From Asterias rubens (lineage: Eukaryota; Echinodermata; Asteroidea; Forcipulatida; Asteriidae): a DNA stretch of 64,000 bases. The stretch spans positions 10,662,545-10,726,544 of the forward strand of contig NC_047082.1 of NCBI RefSeq assembly GCF_902459465.1, in the 5' to 3' direction. Positions 54,221 through 64,000 of the stretch are shown one piece after another (within the stretch, counting starts at the first letter, position 1; each line of letters begins with the position of its first letter). The notes beneath the pieces were generated by a model. The model was given only the letters and a program-made list of their open reading frames with translations. It was not told the DNA's origin and ran no database searches. The translations under genes were made by a program, and so were the position numbers.

Positions 54221-54806
54221 TTTAATTGAATTCGAGACCTCAGCTGAGGAGCTTGGTCTCGAATTCAAGCATCTGGCTGAAAGCACAGATTGTGCGACAA
54301 AGGTGGGTTTTTTCTTCAATTATTCTCTTGCAACTTCGCCACCAATTGAGTGCAAATTTTCACAGGTTTGTAATTTTAAAGATGATCTGTCAGATTTTTG
54401 GCCGATTCGACCCGAAAATTTTGATTTAAAATTCAATAGGTATTTTGCTGGGGGTCGAGAAAGTTACAAGCTTTCATTTGAGCCATTGCTCGAAAAAGTC
54501 CGCCAATTATTAGTAGCAGTGAAATAAAGTGCTCAAAATTAGTTGTTGTCGGGATCCCGACATTATATCACGTGACCTATTCTTGTGTGTTTTATAAGAA
54601 ACGTTTTAAATTTTTGTCATGGTTCCTGACCATTAAAAGTAAAAGTTAAACTTTTTTTCGTTTGAGCGGGTGATACTCTTTGAAATACCATTCACTCAAA
54701 AAAATCAATTTTTTACATGTTTGGGGCCAAACATCTGACATAGCATCTTTAAAGAAGTTGAGAGATACACCAAGTGAGAATACTGGTCTTCGTTTCCAGT
54801 GCCTTT
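54221..54806. repeat. Family A (copy 13) split by a family D insertion
   Basis: Family A sequence (GAGACCTCAGCTGAGG..., CAAATTTTCACAGGTTTGTAATTT) runs to 54376 and resumes at 54754 (GAGATACACCAAGTGAGAA). Between them lies an intact family D element, 54375-54753, with TTTAAAGATG and CATCTTTAAA ends. The left end of this A copy is missing. Confidence 0.85.
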
Positions 54807-55464
54807 ATGATACTGCTCTTGTACATTTCCCGAGAGACGGACGGGACTTGGCCCGATAGGGAAAAAAATAACAATTTGGAGGAAAAGTAGTATAAAAAGT
54901 AATCAATACAAAACTATGTAGTCATTCCACTCTCAAATTCCAACAGATCAATCATGCCAGAACATTTTTCCCAAAACATAATTTTTTTTGTGCAATTATG
55001 CTCATCTCATCTAAGCAAAACGGGCAACTATCATTCAGAATCTTTCTCTGTAGAGGGTTAGAAAACTTTGATCTGAGAATAGGGCGCACCCAACGGTTGG
55101 AAATGACCAGTTTGGAGTGCTGTCTGGAGACGGGTACATTGGAAAAACAGGGTGGGGACGAGCGATCAGCGCACGTCATAATAAATTAACATAACTTTGA
55201 AAATGAAATGATGGAAACGGGTTTCACGCGAATTATCATTGTTTTGTTTTTAGACCTACATTTGTGTAATGAATACAAAATATTGCATTCATAATTCAGT
55301 CGTCAAATGACAAAGACAACACCTCAAAATACATCTATATCCGATGCATCCTCCTACATAATCCTCATAACCCAACATGACAAAATAATATTAAAGGCGG
55401 TGAATGTTTCATGTCGGTTGGGGGTCTAACTTCGTAACTATATCTGTTTCTTGCATCGGCGATA

Positions 55465-55615
55465 AAGAGTTATTTGGTTTTTACCCGTATACAGATGTGT
55501 ATTAAATACTCGGTAGTTACCCGATTTCCACAGGCAAATCACTCGGGTGTGTGTGGAATTCGAACACAGGACCTTTTGCATAGAGCCTCTTGCTAGAGCA
55601 GATGTCTAAATAAAG
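55465..55615 (-). repeat. SINE, family S1 fragment
   Basis: TTTTTACCCGTATACAGATG, AATCACTCGGGTGTGTGTGGAATTCGAAC-type segment and CTTGCTAGAGCAGATGTCT match family S1. Confidence 0.5.
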
Positions 55616-55844
55616 CACTTTTTCTGCTATTTTTGTGTTTCATTTACTATCTTCTCTTTTCACTTTTCAGATTAATGGACAATGATCATGGAATTTCTCC
55701 CATTGAAATCAATATAATCCAAACCAAGACTGGAAGGGGGAAATGGCCTGGTTCCTTAATCTACAAGGAATATTAGCACCCATTACTGCTATTTGATACA
55801 GAGAACATGACCAAGACGGTGACAGCGTGATTAAGGTCTATATA

Positions 55845-56340
55845 ATGCTTGGTCACCATGGTTCAGTGGTTACACTCCAGGACTTGCAATTACAATGTTG
55901 TGGGTTCGAATCCTACCAAGCTAAGCATTGATTTCACAACGGCTAGGGATAGATGAAGTCTAGTTAATCAACAATTTCTTGATTTGTGCATAAAGCCCGG
56001 TTCATACTTCCTGCGAATGCGAGGCGAATTTAACGTCACAACCTCCTTTCGCACCAATATTCGCAAGTGAGTTGAGCAGAGTTGAACTGCTGCGAATTAT
56101 TCGTTGCGACTTTGTGATGTCAACATTCGTATCGCATTCGCATCCCCAGAAGTATGAACCGAGCTTCACAGTCATGTTAAACCATTGTTTGTATGGGAGA
56201 GACTGGCTGTTGCCAGCTTGGGTCCCTTTGGGGGGGGGGGGGGGGGGGGGTTGTCGAGTTCCCTTCATTGAACAATAATCTAAACAAACAAACAAACAAA
56301 CAAACAAAAAACAAACAAACAAACTATCATACTAACAAAC
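55845..56340 (+). repeat. tRNA-derived SINE interrupted by family P (copy 3, 55992-56166)
   Basis: The head is TGGTTCAGTGGTTACACTCC (box A) with GTGGGTTCGAATCC (box B). The body resumes after the P element at about 56170 (GTTGCCAGCTTGGGTC) and ends in (CAAA)n at 56280-56335. The P element has ends AAGCCCGGTTCATACTTCCT and GAAGTATGAACCGAGCTT. A long G run sits at about 56229-56250. Confidence 0.75.
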
Positions 56341-56991
56341 ACACACACCCTTTCAAGTTATTTTAAACGCTTTATTAACAACCAAGCACATGTCTGGCAA
56401 GTACAATATTTATAAATGAATTCTGTAAACTTAAGGTGGGAAACTCTGCAGCCATTGGTACTGTTTATATTATTTACTTTAATCAGACAATATAACATGC
56501 TTTCACTTGCAGGATTGAACAAAGGTAGTTAATATCCAAAACAACTGTTTTGTTAACTTGTTGGGTATCTGTTGGATTAATTTTGCATGAAACTAAAATT
56601 ATCACCCCATTGTGGTAGTTGCTCATACAATCCTTTTAGCAAGTGGATTTTCTCTCATAGAAAATGGCAGGTTTGGAAATGCTGTTTAAATTGGCCCAAA
56701 GAAAACCTTCCAGAAATGTGCTGTATTTGGTAATCATTTAAAGAGGGATTGCCTCTGTGTTTAAATATAGCAGCTTTTTGTACAAAACAAAATAAATATG
56801 TGGTTAAATAAATGTACTAAATAAATAATGCCAAATGGAATGTTGATAAATTAAAGGTGGCAACAATATAAAATGTAACAAAAAATTCAAATATTTCAAG
56901 TGGTGCATTTTGGTTCATCGCTAGCAAAACAAAGAAAGCAGCCTCTGACAATGTATACTACGAACTTCACACCAAACACAGTGGGTGCGTT

Positions 56992-57136
56992 CGTTAAGCT
57001 TCCCTGGGTCGACCCCGGTATGTGGCGGTGTTTTTTTTCCAGGACGAACGTGGGTAATTATCTGCACACGTTCGTCCTGGAAAAAGAAAATGCCACACAT
57101 CAGGGTCAACCCAGGGAAGCTAAACGAACGCACCCT
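56992..57136. repeat. Foldback element, family Q (copy 2)
   Basis: GGGTGCGTTCGTTAAGCTTC and GAAGCTAAACGAACGCACCC ends, then CCAGGACGAACGTG/CACACGTTCGTCCTGG at the centre: almost the whole 145 bp folds into one hairpin. Confidence 0.9.
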
Positions 57137-57584
57137 ATGGAAATGAAACAACACAAAAATAACTACAAAAGGCTTGTACAAATTATAACAGATTGTGTTG
57201 ATATATGGCAGAACAAGATTCAAAAGTTTCTTAGATTGCTACTTAATAAACATCACTTGGGGAGAAATACTTAATACAATTCTGCCCCTTTTAAGGTTTT
57301 AAACTGCAAACAAATCATAAATAAATAAATGAATAGATGTAAACTTCAACAAAAATACATGAAGACAAATAATAAGAAACACCACTTTGCTCTTCTTTTT
57401 TTGGCTTCAGCTTTCTCTGAATAAATAATAATAAATGAACACAAAATTAAGTTTTCAAACGTTCATGTTCTAACTTTTCTATCTGACATTTTTTGGGTCC
57501 GGCAGAGTGTACATCTGCATATAATTTGGTTGTAGTTTTATGGTCTTTGTTCAAGAATGGAATAATTACTTGACCTACTATCTA

Positions 57585-57777
57585 TAGACCCATTGCATGC
57601 GCGTCCCCTGTCCGCCAATTTGCGCGTCGAAAACATGCACAAAAGGATGGCACACGTGTTTACACGCACATTAGCGTGTAAACACGAGTACCATACTTTT
57701 GTGCACATTTTAAACCCACAAAATGGAGGACAGGAGACGCCCGTGTATGTAGGCTGCGCGTTGTGCAATGGGCCCAT
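57585..57777. repeat. Foldback element with CCCATTGCA ends
   Basis: GACCCATTGCATGCGCG pairs with CGCGTTGTGCAATGGGCC. CGTGTTTACACGC pairs with GCGTGTAAACACG at the centre (about 57655-57686). Confidence 0.75.
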
Positions 57778-57854
57778 GCCCAGTGTTGTTTCTTCAAGAT
57801 TTTAATTGATAGTGTATTTTAACACAGTGCTAGGTCAGACAAATGCTTGACTAA

Positions 57855-58210
57855 TGCAGGGTCTTTGTACTTTTTCCTAACACAAAACACAATGTCCACA
57901 GATTTACATTAAACTTACACAGTTTGAAGATATTGATAGTAGAAAGCTTCCCTTGAAATATTCCTTACTGAGGTGCTGTAGTTTTTGAGAAATGAGTAAA
58001 ACAAATAATTTTTGTCTCAGTTCTAGCATGTAAAAACGTATAAACCAGTTGTGCTGAAATAATAAGTCTTCTTTTGTTTTACTCATTTCTCTAAAACAAC
58101 AGCACCTCAGTAAGCAATATTTAAATGGAAGCTTTCCACTATCATAATCTTCAAACCCTGTAAGTTTAATATAAATCGTGGACATTTAGAAAAAGTGCCC
58201 AGATCCTTTC
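57855..58210. repeat. Foldback element, family C (copy 3)
   Basis: ACACAAAACACAATGTCCAC and ATTGATAGTAGAAAGCTTCC left; GGAAGCTTTCCACTATCATA right. The central hairpin is degraded. Confidence 0.75.
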
Positions 58211-60583
58211 AAAATACAGTTTTGTTTCTTTCTATTTGAACATATTCATGTAACATACTAACAAAATCATTCATTTGTACAAAATTTGGAAGAACGTGGA
58301 AATAAATACTTACAATTTAAATATAAAAGAAATTCTTCAAACAATAAGGCAATAATTTAACAACCAAATTTGACTTTACAAGACACTGCTATGCGAGTTA
58401 CACACTACACAATTTGTTGGATGTGCACCTGGCAAAAACAAGAAAATAAATTGTTCTAGATATGGGATCTGAAGTAGACCAACATTTAAACACCAGCATG
58501 CAAAAATATCCAGATCGGCTCTCGTAAAGTACACTGTGAAAAACCATCATGGCAGCACAGACTGAAACAATGGATGTCAACAGCTTAATTAATATTCATA
58601 AGTCATTTTTAGTACGTATACATTTATATTTTTGTATCAAAATAATTAACATTTATGCGAATCATTTGTTTTTCTTTAATAATATTTTTTTTTAGGCAAA
58701 CACACCTACAATAGAACACACTTCACAGTACTTATACTCTACTCTTTCTACTGGGTAATATTATAGTAACTAACTAGTGGTCAAGGATGGTCAAGGATTG
58801 CCACTCAGAGGGGTCAAGAATTGCCACTCCAAGGGCTCGACTAATGATGGACAGAAGTTGACTTCCTACATGTAACAGTGATGCATGGCAGTTTTGACTT
58901 ATGATCAGATAAAGATGAGACACCAATACATTCAAGATTAGGGAACAGAACCATAGGTTACACAGCTATGTTCCAACACCCCTATGTTCCAACACCCTTG
59001 TGTATTTTCCTATTCATTGACCTCACCCAGGGTCGAGAGTCACTGCTGACAAAAAAAAGTCTGAAACTTAGCTCCAGATCTGAGGAGGTACATTGAAATG
59101 ATGGCAATTCCACATTTTTGTTAATCTCTCAGAGTTACAAAGGAGCTTTTGTGATAGAGAAGTAGATAATTCAGAGAAAAGTATAGCTTGTTTTTTTTTT
59201 CCCCCAGAGTTTTGAAACTCTCAATTCAGACAAAAGTCTGAAGTATCACATCCCTGCTACTGCATAATGCTAACCCTTAAACTAGCTTGTAAGTTACAAG
59301 GGAGGTTTCGGAATACAGGGGTGCCGGAATAAAGAGCGGTCACCGAGCCGCCAGGTGCCCAAGGACAGGAGATGATTTGACTTCCTGATGATGGAATAAT
59401 GTATAGACTCCTGTGCTTGTATGACTGCAGTTTATTAAAGATAATGATAATGTATATAATCAGCGAGACTTATTTGTGGATTATACAATTTCACACACTA
59501 ACATAGTCACAGGATAGCTCCATTCATAATAAATCCCATTACATCTCCCACGTCCAGGACAGCAGTAGTGTGACGACACATTCAGGTTTTTAAACATTAC
59601 ATTTTTTCAATATTAGCAAAACTTGCTGTGGGTATATGCTCAGAATATAGAGCTTGTTGATGCTATGGGTTTTTACTGTAAACACTACCATTGATATTCA
59701 ACACTACTAATAAACAACCTACTGTGATATACTTCAATACTAAAGTGCATTTTTACATTGTTTGTGACTATATTTTGTGAATGCAGGTGATGCGGACAAT
59801 TACCATACAATAGAAACTTCCCATACTCAAGCAATAGTATAGGTTTTTAAGGTTTTATCATATACATGAGTGAAGCTTACATTTACAATATCATATAATG
59901 CCAAGTCAACCTGCAGTTGCGAGATTTTTTGTTTGTAATTAGTGGCCCTAGTCTTAAAGTCTTGCAAAAGCATGCAGCCCGAGCATGTTGTGCTATGAGA
60001 TGCAAAACATTTCACACAAAAATAGTACAAGTACAATTCACTTGATCGCCAAGAAATGAAAGCCATTGCATTTCAAGTCAATTCGTGCTCCGTGGACGAA
60101 CCCATACAAGTGTTTTAAAACTCAACCATAACCAGCGCTCCCGTTTATTTATCATGCTCCTGTTTATGCCCAGGCATCAGCTTTTAAAGCATAAATTATG
60201 GCTAAGCACAAAGCTGACGATGGTGCAGCAGTTTCTTAAAAATCCTGCTACAATTTCACTTCCAAAGTTGCTTCAAGCAAGCAGAAACCGTTGTAGCACC
60301 ACAACACTGGAAGCCTGGAGGCCGTATGTTTCATGTTCTGACCCACAAAAAAAGCTACACCCTTTCAAACAAATCCCTTCCTGCAGACGTCTTGTTTTTT
60401 CTTCCTTCAATCATACTCCCCCCCCCTACAAAAAAATTCAGAAGGTTATTCAAATAATGCCATATGCCACACCCTGTACAGTGCATCCCTAAGATGTTGT
60501 ATCGATTCAGGGACATGTGCAATTTCAGTATACCTTCCCATAAAAAAAAAATATGTCAATTAAAAAATCACCTTGAATTGCTG

Positions 60584-60897
60584 ATTAAAGGTACTTTTTG
60601 TAGGACACAACACACAATGTCCACAGATCTACATCAAACTCACACAGTTTGAAAATAATGACGGTAGAAAAAGCTTCCCTTAAAATATTACTTGCTGAGG
60701 TGTTGTAGTTTTTGAGAAAATGAGTAAACCAAGTCACTAAAATTATTTCAGCATGCAAAACGTATTTTAGTAATATTATTTTACTTGTTTCTCAAAAACT
60801 ACAGCACCTCAGCAATTAATATTTTATGGTAAGCTTTCTACTATCATTACCTTCAAGCGGTGTAATTCGGTGGACATTATGTACCCCAATCCTTTAA
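60584..60897. repeat. Foldback element, family C (copy 4)
   Basis: TTAAAGGTACTTTTTGTAGG left; GTACCCCAATCCTTTAA right; GAGGTGTTGTAGTTTTTGAG pairs with CTCAAAAACTACAGCACCTC. Confidence 0.8.
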
Positions 60898-61387
60898 TGA
60901 AGCACCTTAAACGTGGCTTGAACACCGAGTACAAAACAGCAAACCAACCGCGCTACATAATATGGCACAATTAAATATTCAGTTTCCAAAATACCATCAA
61001 CACTGATTGCCCCTGTACATTAATAAGGCACGCCAAAAAATAATGTGAGTTCTTTTAATAAGCAGGCCTGTCACGGCCAGTTTGCAAATAGACCAAGACA
61101 AGCGATTGGGCATAGTTCGAAAAAACAAATCTTCACGCATTTATCTCGCGCTATGAAAGTCATACAGCCATCGAACCAAATTCAGATTTCGGGGGAAGTT
61201 TTTCCAGTTCCACATTACAAACAATCTGACATGTATACATATACGTGTTTGCAAACTAACAAAATGTTTTTCGCTGATATTTTTTTGTGTGTTTTAATTT
61301 TTGTTTTCCTCGCGCAGGTGATAATAGAATATCTGGAGGGAGAGGGCATGAAAGGCAGGTTTAATGTGAAGTGCTGGCTAGATAGAA

Positions 61388-63893
61388 CTACTGTGCTCTG
61401 GTAGGGTCGGCTGTACACATGGTGTCTGCTTCACCACTCTCTTTTATTTTTGCTGCATTTGCGCGGACCTTCGACAGTTGTTCTTCCTGTAAAAGAAAGA
61501 GCAGAGAAAGAGCAGATTATGTTTCTGTCAGCTCAAAATATCAAAGACAATTGGTCAGATCACACTACACTATTTGTAAAAGGAGGAAGAATTTTTTTTT
61601 TATTTTGTCACATCAGTCAATGAAATTGGAATGTCCCTTTTGTCTCCTTTGAACACAAACAAGTAAACAGCCTTCTTCAATATAATTCAGAGACATTTTC
61701 AGAGGCATACAGATTAATATCAAATTTAAGTAAACATGGAATACTTATTAGGGCAGGAGGCACACCCCGATAAGCAGACCTGTGCTTGTGTTTGAGAAGA
61801 CAACAACAAAAACCCAGACAAACTGACAAAACAGAAAAGGGGACACGAAGCAAAAACACAAATACAAATTATCAGACAATTCTTGATTTATGAATAATAA
61901 TAATAATAATAAAACAAAATAAAACAGTATTTATATAGCGCAATATGAATTGGCATTCCTCAAAGCGCTTAACAGCAAAATGAAAAGCATTACAAGAAAA
62001 CAAAACTTATAGGCCTAAATTCCCCAATTAAATCCCAAAACAAATAATTATAAAATTAGGCCAGACCAGCTGTTACCCACACGTATATTAAATGAAACCA
62101 TTAAAAATACTACAAACAACTAAAGGATCTGAAAAATGCAAACATTTTCTTCTCATATTATTTTCAAATACATTATTTTCCCTCATTATATGTTATTTTT
62201 AATACACACTTCACAATCCGATCATTTGAAGACAAAACTTATCAAGAATGTAAACAATAACGACAGCAGAAAGAAAAAACCTTTAAAAATCCCACGATGC
62301 ATTTGATGAGAGGCACCCCGAGACATAAATTACATTTTTTGTGTTTGTTCCGTCTTTAAAAAACCTTGTCTGGCAAGTGACTAAATGCGAGACAGTGGTA
62401 CATTGAATATGCAGGATTGGCTGCCTAGAGACACGCTCAGTGTGGAGGATGACTCATTGAAAATGGCATCACAGCGCACCCCCCCCCTTATTTCTTTCAC
62501 TGAACAATCTGTCTGCATGTGTCTTAACCTTTCGACTCTGACTGAATGCTTGACACATTGAATCATATTATTTGCATCTTGCTCGCATACACATGCTACT
62601 ATGTCGCAGCAAATCCAGCAAGATGCTAACACCTTAATATTAAAGTTTTTTTTGCACCCCCCACCCCAGTGGTCTTATTTTCTGAAATGTAGCTATTACA
62701 CATCCAGATGCACAATTTTCCCAAGTTATAATGCAGTTCAATGCAATTTTTTTGTAATTAGTAGCCACTTTCCAAAGATGCCATTTTCAATGGATTAAAT
62801 AATCCTCGATTAGAGTTTGTTTTTGAAAGATCATTTGAAAGTTTCTGTAATACATTTTTTGTGTTGCCTAAAATGTAACACAACACATGGGGAAATTGAC
62901 TAGGGAGAAGTGACTTGGAAGAATCGGGTCAACGAATAGACTCACCAACTCGATCTTCTTCTGCTCCCTCAACTTTTGCTGGGCCTCTCTCTGTTCTTTA
63001 AGCTTCTGCTCTTTCTCTCTTATCTTCTCCGACGTCGACTGCTTGAAGGTGTTGTTATACTCCTCCTGCTTAGCCTTGGCGGCCTGGATGAGACTGTGTT
63101 GCTTGGCGAGGTTCTCTTTCAGCTCTTTCTCCGTTTGCTGACGGTTAGGGAGGAAGGACGGATGAAAATAAATTTGAAACTGTTTGACCTGCACATTATT
63201 TGTGCGTGTTGGGGAGCGGGGGTGTACACTGGACGGTAAGACAAATGGGCCTAATTTCATGGCTCTGCTTACCGCAGGCCCAGAATCGGCACTTACGCAA
63301 GCAGGGAATTCTGTGCTTACGGCAAGCGTACAATTGTAGTTCACAAGTTAGCTGGGAATTTTGGCTTCTGCGGGTGCGTGCTCCACGTTAATAGGCTAGC
63401 GCAGAAGTTCAGCACTTGTACGTAAGTGGGGAATCGTGATCGTTAGCGCAGAATTTGGAGGTACGCAGAGCCACAAAAATTGGACCAACGAGTCTTCTGA
63501 TCCCAACTTCACAAAAATTTGCTCAGCATGAAATGTCTTCCTTGATAAAAACAAGATTACCAACCAAATTTCCATTTGTTGTATATTGCTTGATACTGGT
63601 ATTCAGCTGTTGTTTGCTTATCCTGGTAATCCTGTTTTTATTAAGGAAGAAATTACATGCTTAGCAAATTTGTGTTCTTACAGGCTTTATGAAATTGGGC
63701 CCCGTTCTCAGGAAACAATAGACACATAACAATGTACAATGTACCTTTCTCCTCTCCTCCGCCTTCTCCTGTTTCAGCTTGAGCTCCTCCAAGGAGATCT
63801 GTTTTGGAGGCGACTGGATCGGACTCCTGATCGCATCCTTGGACGGCTCTTTGAAGACCAATTCAAACGCCATCCCAGACGATTTCTTGATTT
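61388..63893 (-). CDS. Stathmin, last three coding exons (5' end beyond window)
   Basis: Exons (high to low) 63745-63893, 62946-63137, 61388-61486, phases consistent, giving about 145 residues to the stop at 61388; the initiator exon lies past position 64000. Stathmins are cytosolic phosphoproteins that bind two tubulin dimers and promote microtubule disassembly. Seen here: GMAFELVF (family AFELIL motif), SPIQSPPKQISLEELKLK (equivalent of the proline-directed phosphosites SPP before the helix), AEERRK, then a long charged helix without Pro or Gly through two exons (KELKENLAKQHSLIQAAKAK; EKIREKEQKLKEQREAQQKL) and a short polar tail. No extra N-terminal membrane anchor can be judged because that exon is missing, so STMN1-like against STMN2/4-like cannot be decided. 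Confident as family member. Confidence 0.9.
61890..61990. repeat. AATAAT microsatellite and SINE-like TTTATATAGCGC segment
   Basis: TAATAATAATAATAAAAC followed by CAGTATTTATATAGCGCAAT and CTCAAAGCGCTTAACAGC, a pattern often seen at SINE or LINE 3' ends. Stathmin intron. Confidence 0.35.
63250..63705. repeat. Two joined foldback elements (CTTACGCAAGC type and family F)
   Basis: The left element has GGCCTAATTTCATGGCTCTG against GCAGAGCCACAAAAATTGG (63250-63484). The second, family F, has AGCATGAAATGTCTTCCTTG against AAGGAAGAAATTACATGCTT, ending TTTATGAAATTGGGCCCCG. Both lie in one stathmin intron. Confidence 0.65.
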
Positions 63894-63929
63894 CTGCAAC
63901 GAGTGAAATTTTATAATTAATATATTGAT

Positions 63930-64000
63930 AAGACACTGCTCTAGAATTGCAAGGGTTGTGGGTTCAAATGCCACCCGAGTAACATGCCTGTGATATTTTT
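63930..64000 (+). repeat. SINE, family S1 (cut by window end)
   Basis: GATAAGACACTGCTCTAGAATTG then GGGTTGTGGGTTCAAATGCCACCCGAGT is the tRNA-like head; CATGCCTGTGATATTTTT starts the body. Forward orientation. Confidence 0.65.

Larger units (their letters stand above)
53511..61387. other. Region between HINT3 and the stathmin 3' end
   Basis: Repeats listed separately (families A, D, F, P, Q, C, S1, SINEs). The rest is AT-rich with no supported coding exon. The presumed stathmin 3' UTR extends down from 61387 for an unknown distance. Confidence 0.5.

Noticed and set aside
55850-55915. Functional tRNA gene with GGTTCAGTGGTTA and GTGGGTTCGAATCC
   Set aside because: Same reason: it is the head of a SINE with a body and (CAAA)n tail; no clean cloverleaf by eye.

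Overview
The window looks like animal nuclear DNA, most likely from an echinoderm and, by inference, a sea star. Coding sequence is split into short exons with GT/AG introns. Single-copy metazoan genes (SECp43/TRNAU1AP, HINT3, stathmin, NXPE) sit beside SRCR, WSC, sushi and C-type lectin genes of the kind expanded in echinoderms. Between them is a dense mass of short foldback transposons and tRNA-derived SINEs. The sea-star placement rests on the gene content and on the general look of these repeats; no database was searched.

Layout. 0.6-10.1 kb (minus): a complete nine-exon SECp43-like gene whose introns hold four palindromic elements. 10.1-13.2 kb: intergenic, with a 50-bp minisatellite. 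13.2-13.9 kb (minus): a secreted C-type lectin + PAN/apple protein on one coding exon, with a tandem repeat just upstream. 14.7-17.4 kb: repeats, including a near-perfect 220-bp palindrome. 17.5-23.0 kb (plus): a membrane receptor SRCR-WSC-sushi-Ser/Thr stalk-TM-tail, first exon unresolved. 23.0-27.9 kb: 3' flank and repeats. 27.9-38.8 kb (plus): a complete nine-exon paralogue of that receptor (800 aa) with a 360-residue mucin-like stalk. 38.8-45.0 kb: repeats. 45.0-48.1 kb (plus): a four-exon NXPE-family PC-esterase-like protein (551 aa). 49.1-53.5 kb (minus): a five-exon HINT3 gene (190 aa). 53.5-61.4 kb: repeats and unassigned sequence. 61.4 kb to the window end (minus): the last three coding exons of a stathmin gene whose first exon lies beyond the window.

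All exon junctions below were read by eye and checked for GT/AG and reading phase. Exon lengths sum to whole codons for SECp43 (990 nt), receptor 2 (2403 nt), NXPE (1656 nt) and HINT3 (573 nt), which strongly supports those models. The two receptors share domain order, intron phases and an 85-nt TM exon, so they are a tandem duplicate pair. They differ in stalk, cytoplasmic tail and one intron. With the lectin and the NXPE protein they make a neighbourhood rich in cell-surface or secreted, probably glycan- or ligand-binding proteins. The flanking SECp43, HINT3 and stathmin genes are housekeeping-type and not obviously linked to them.
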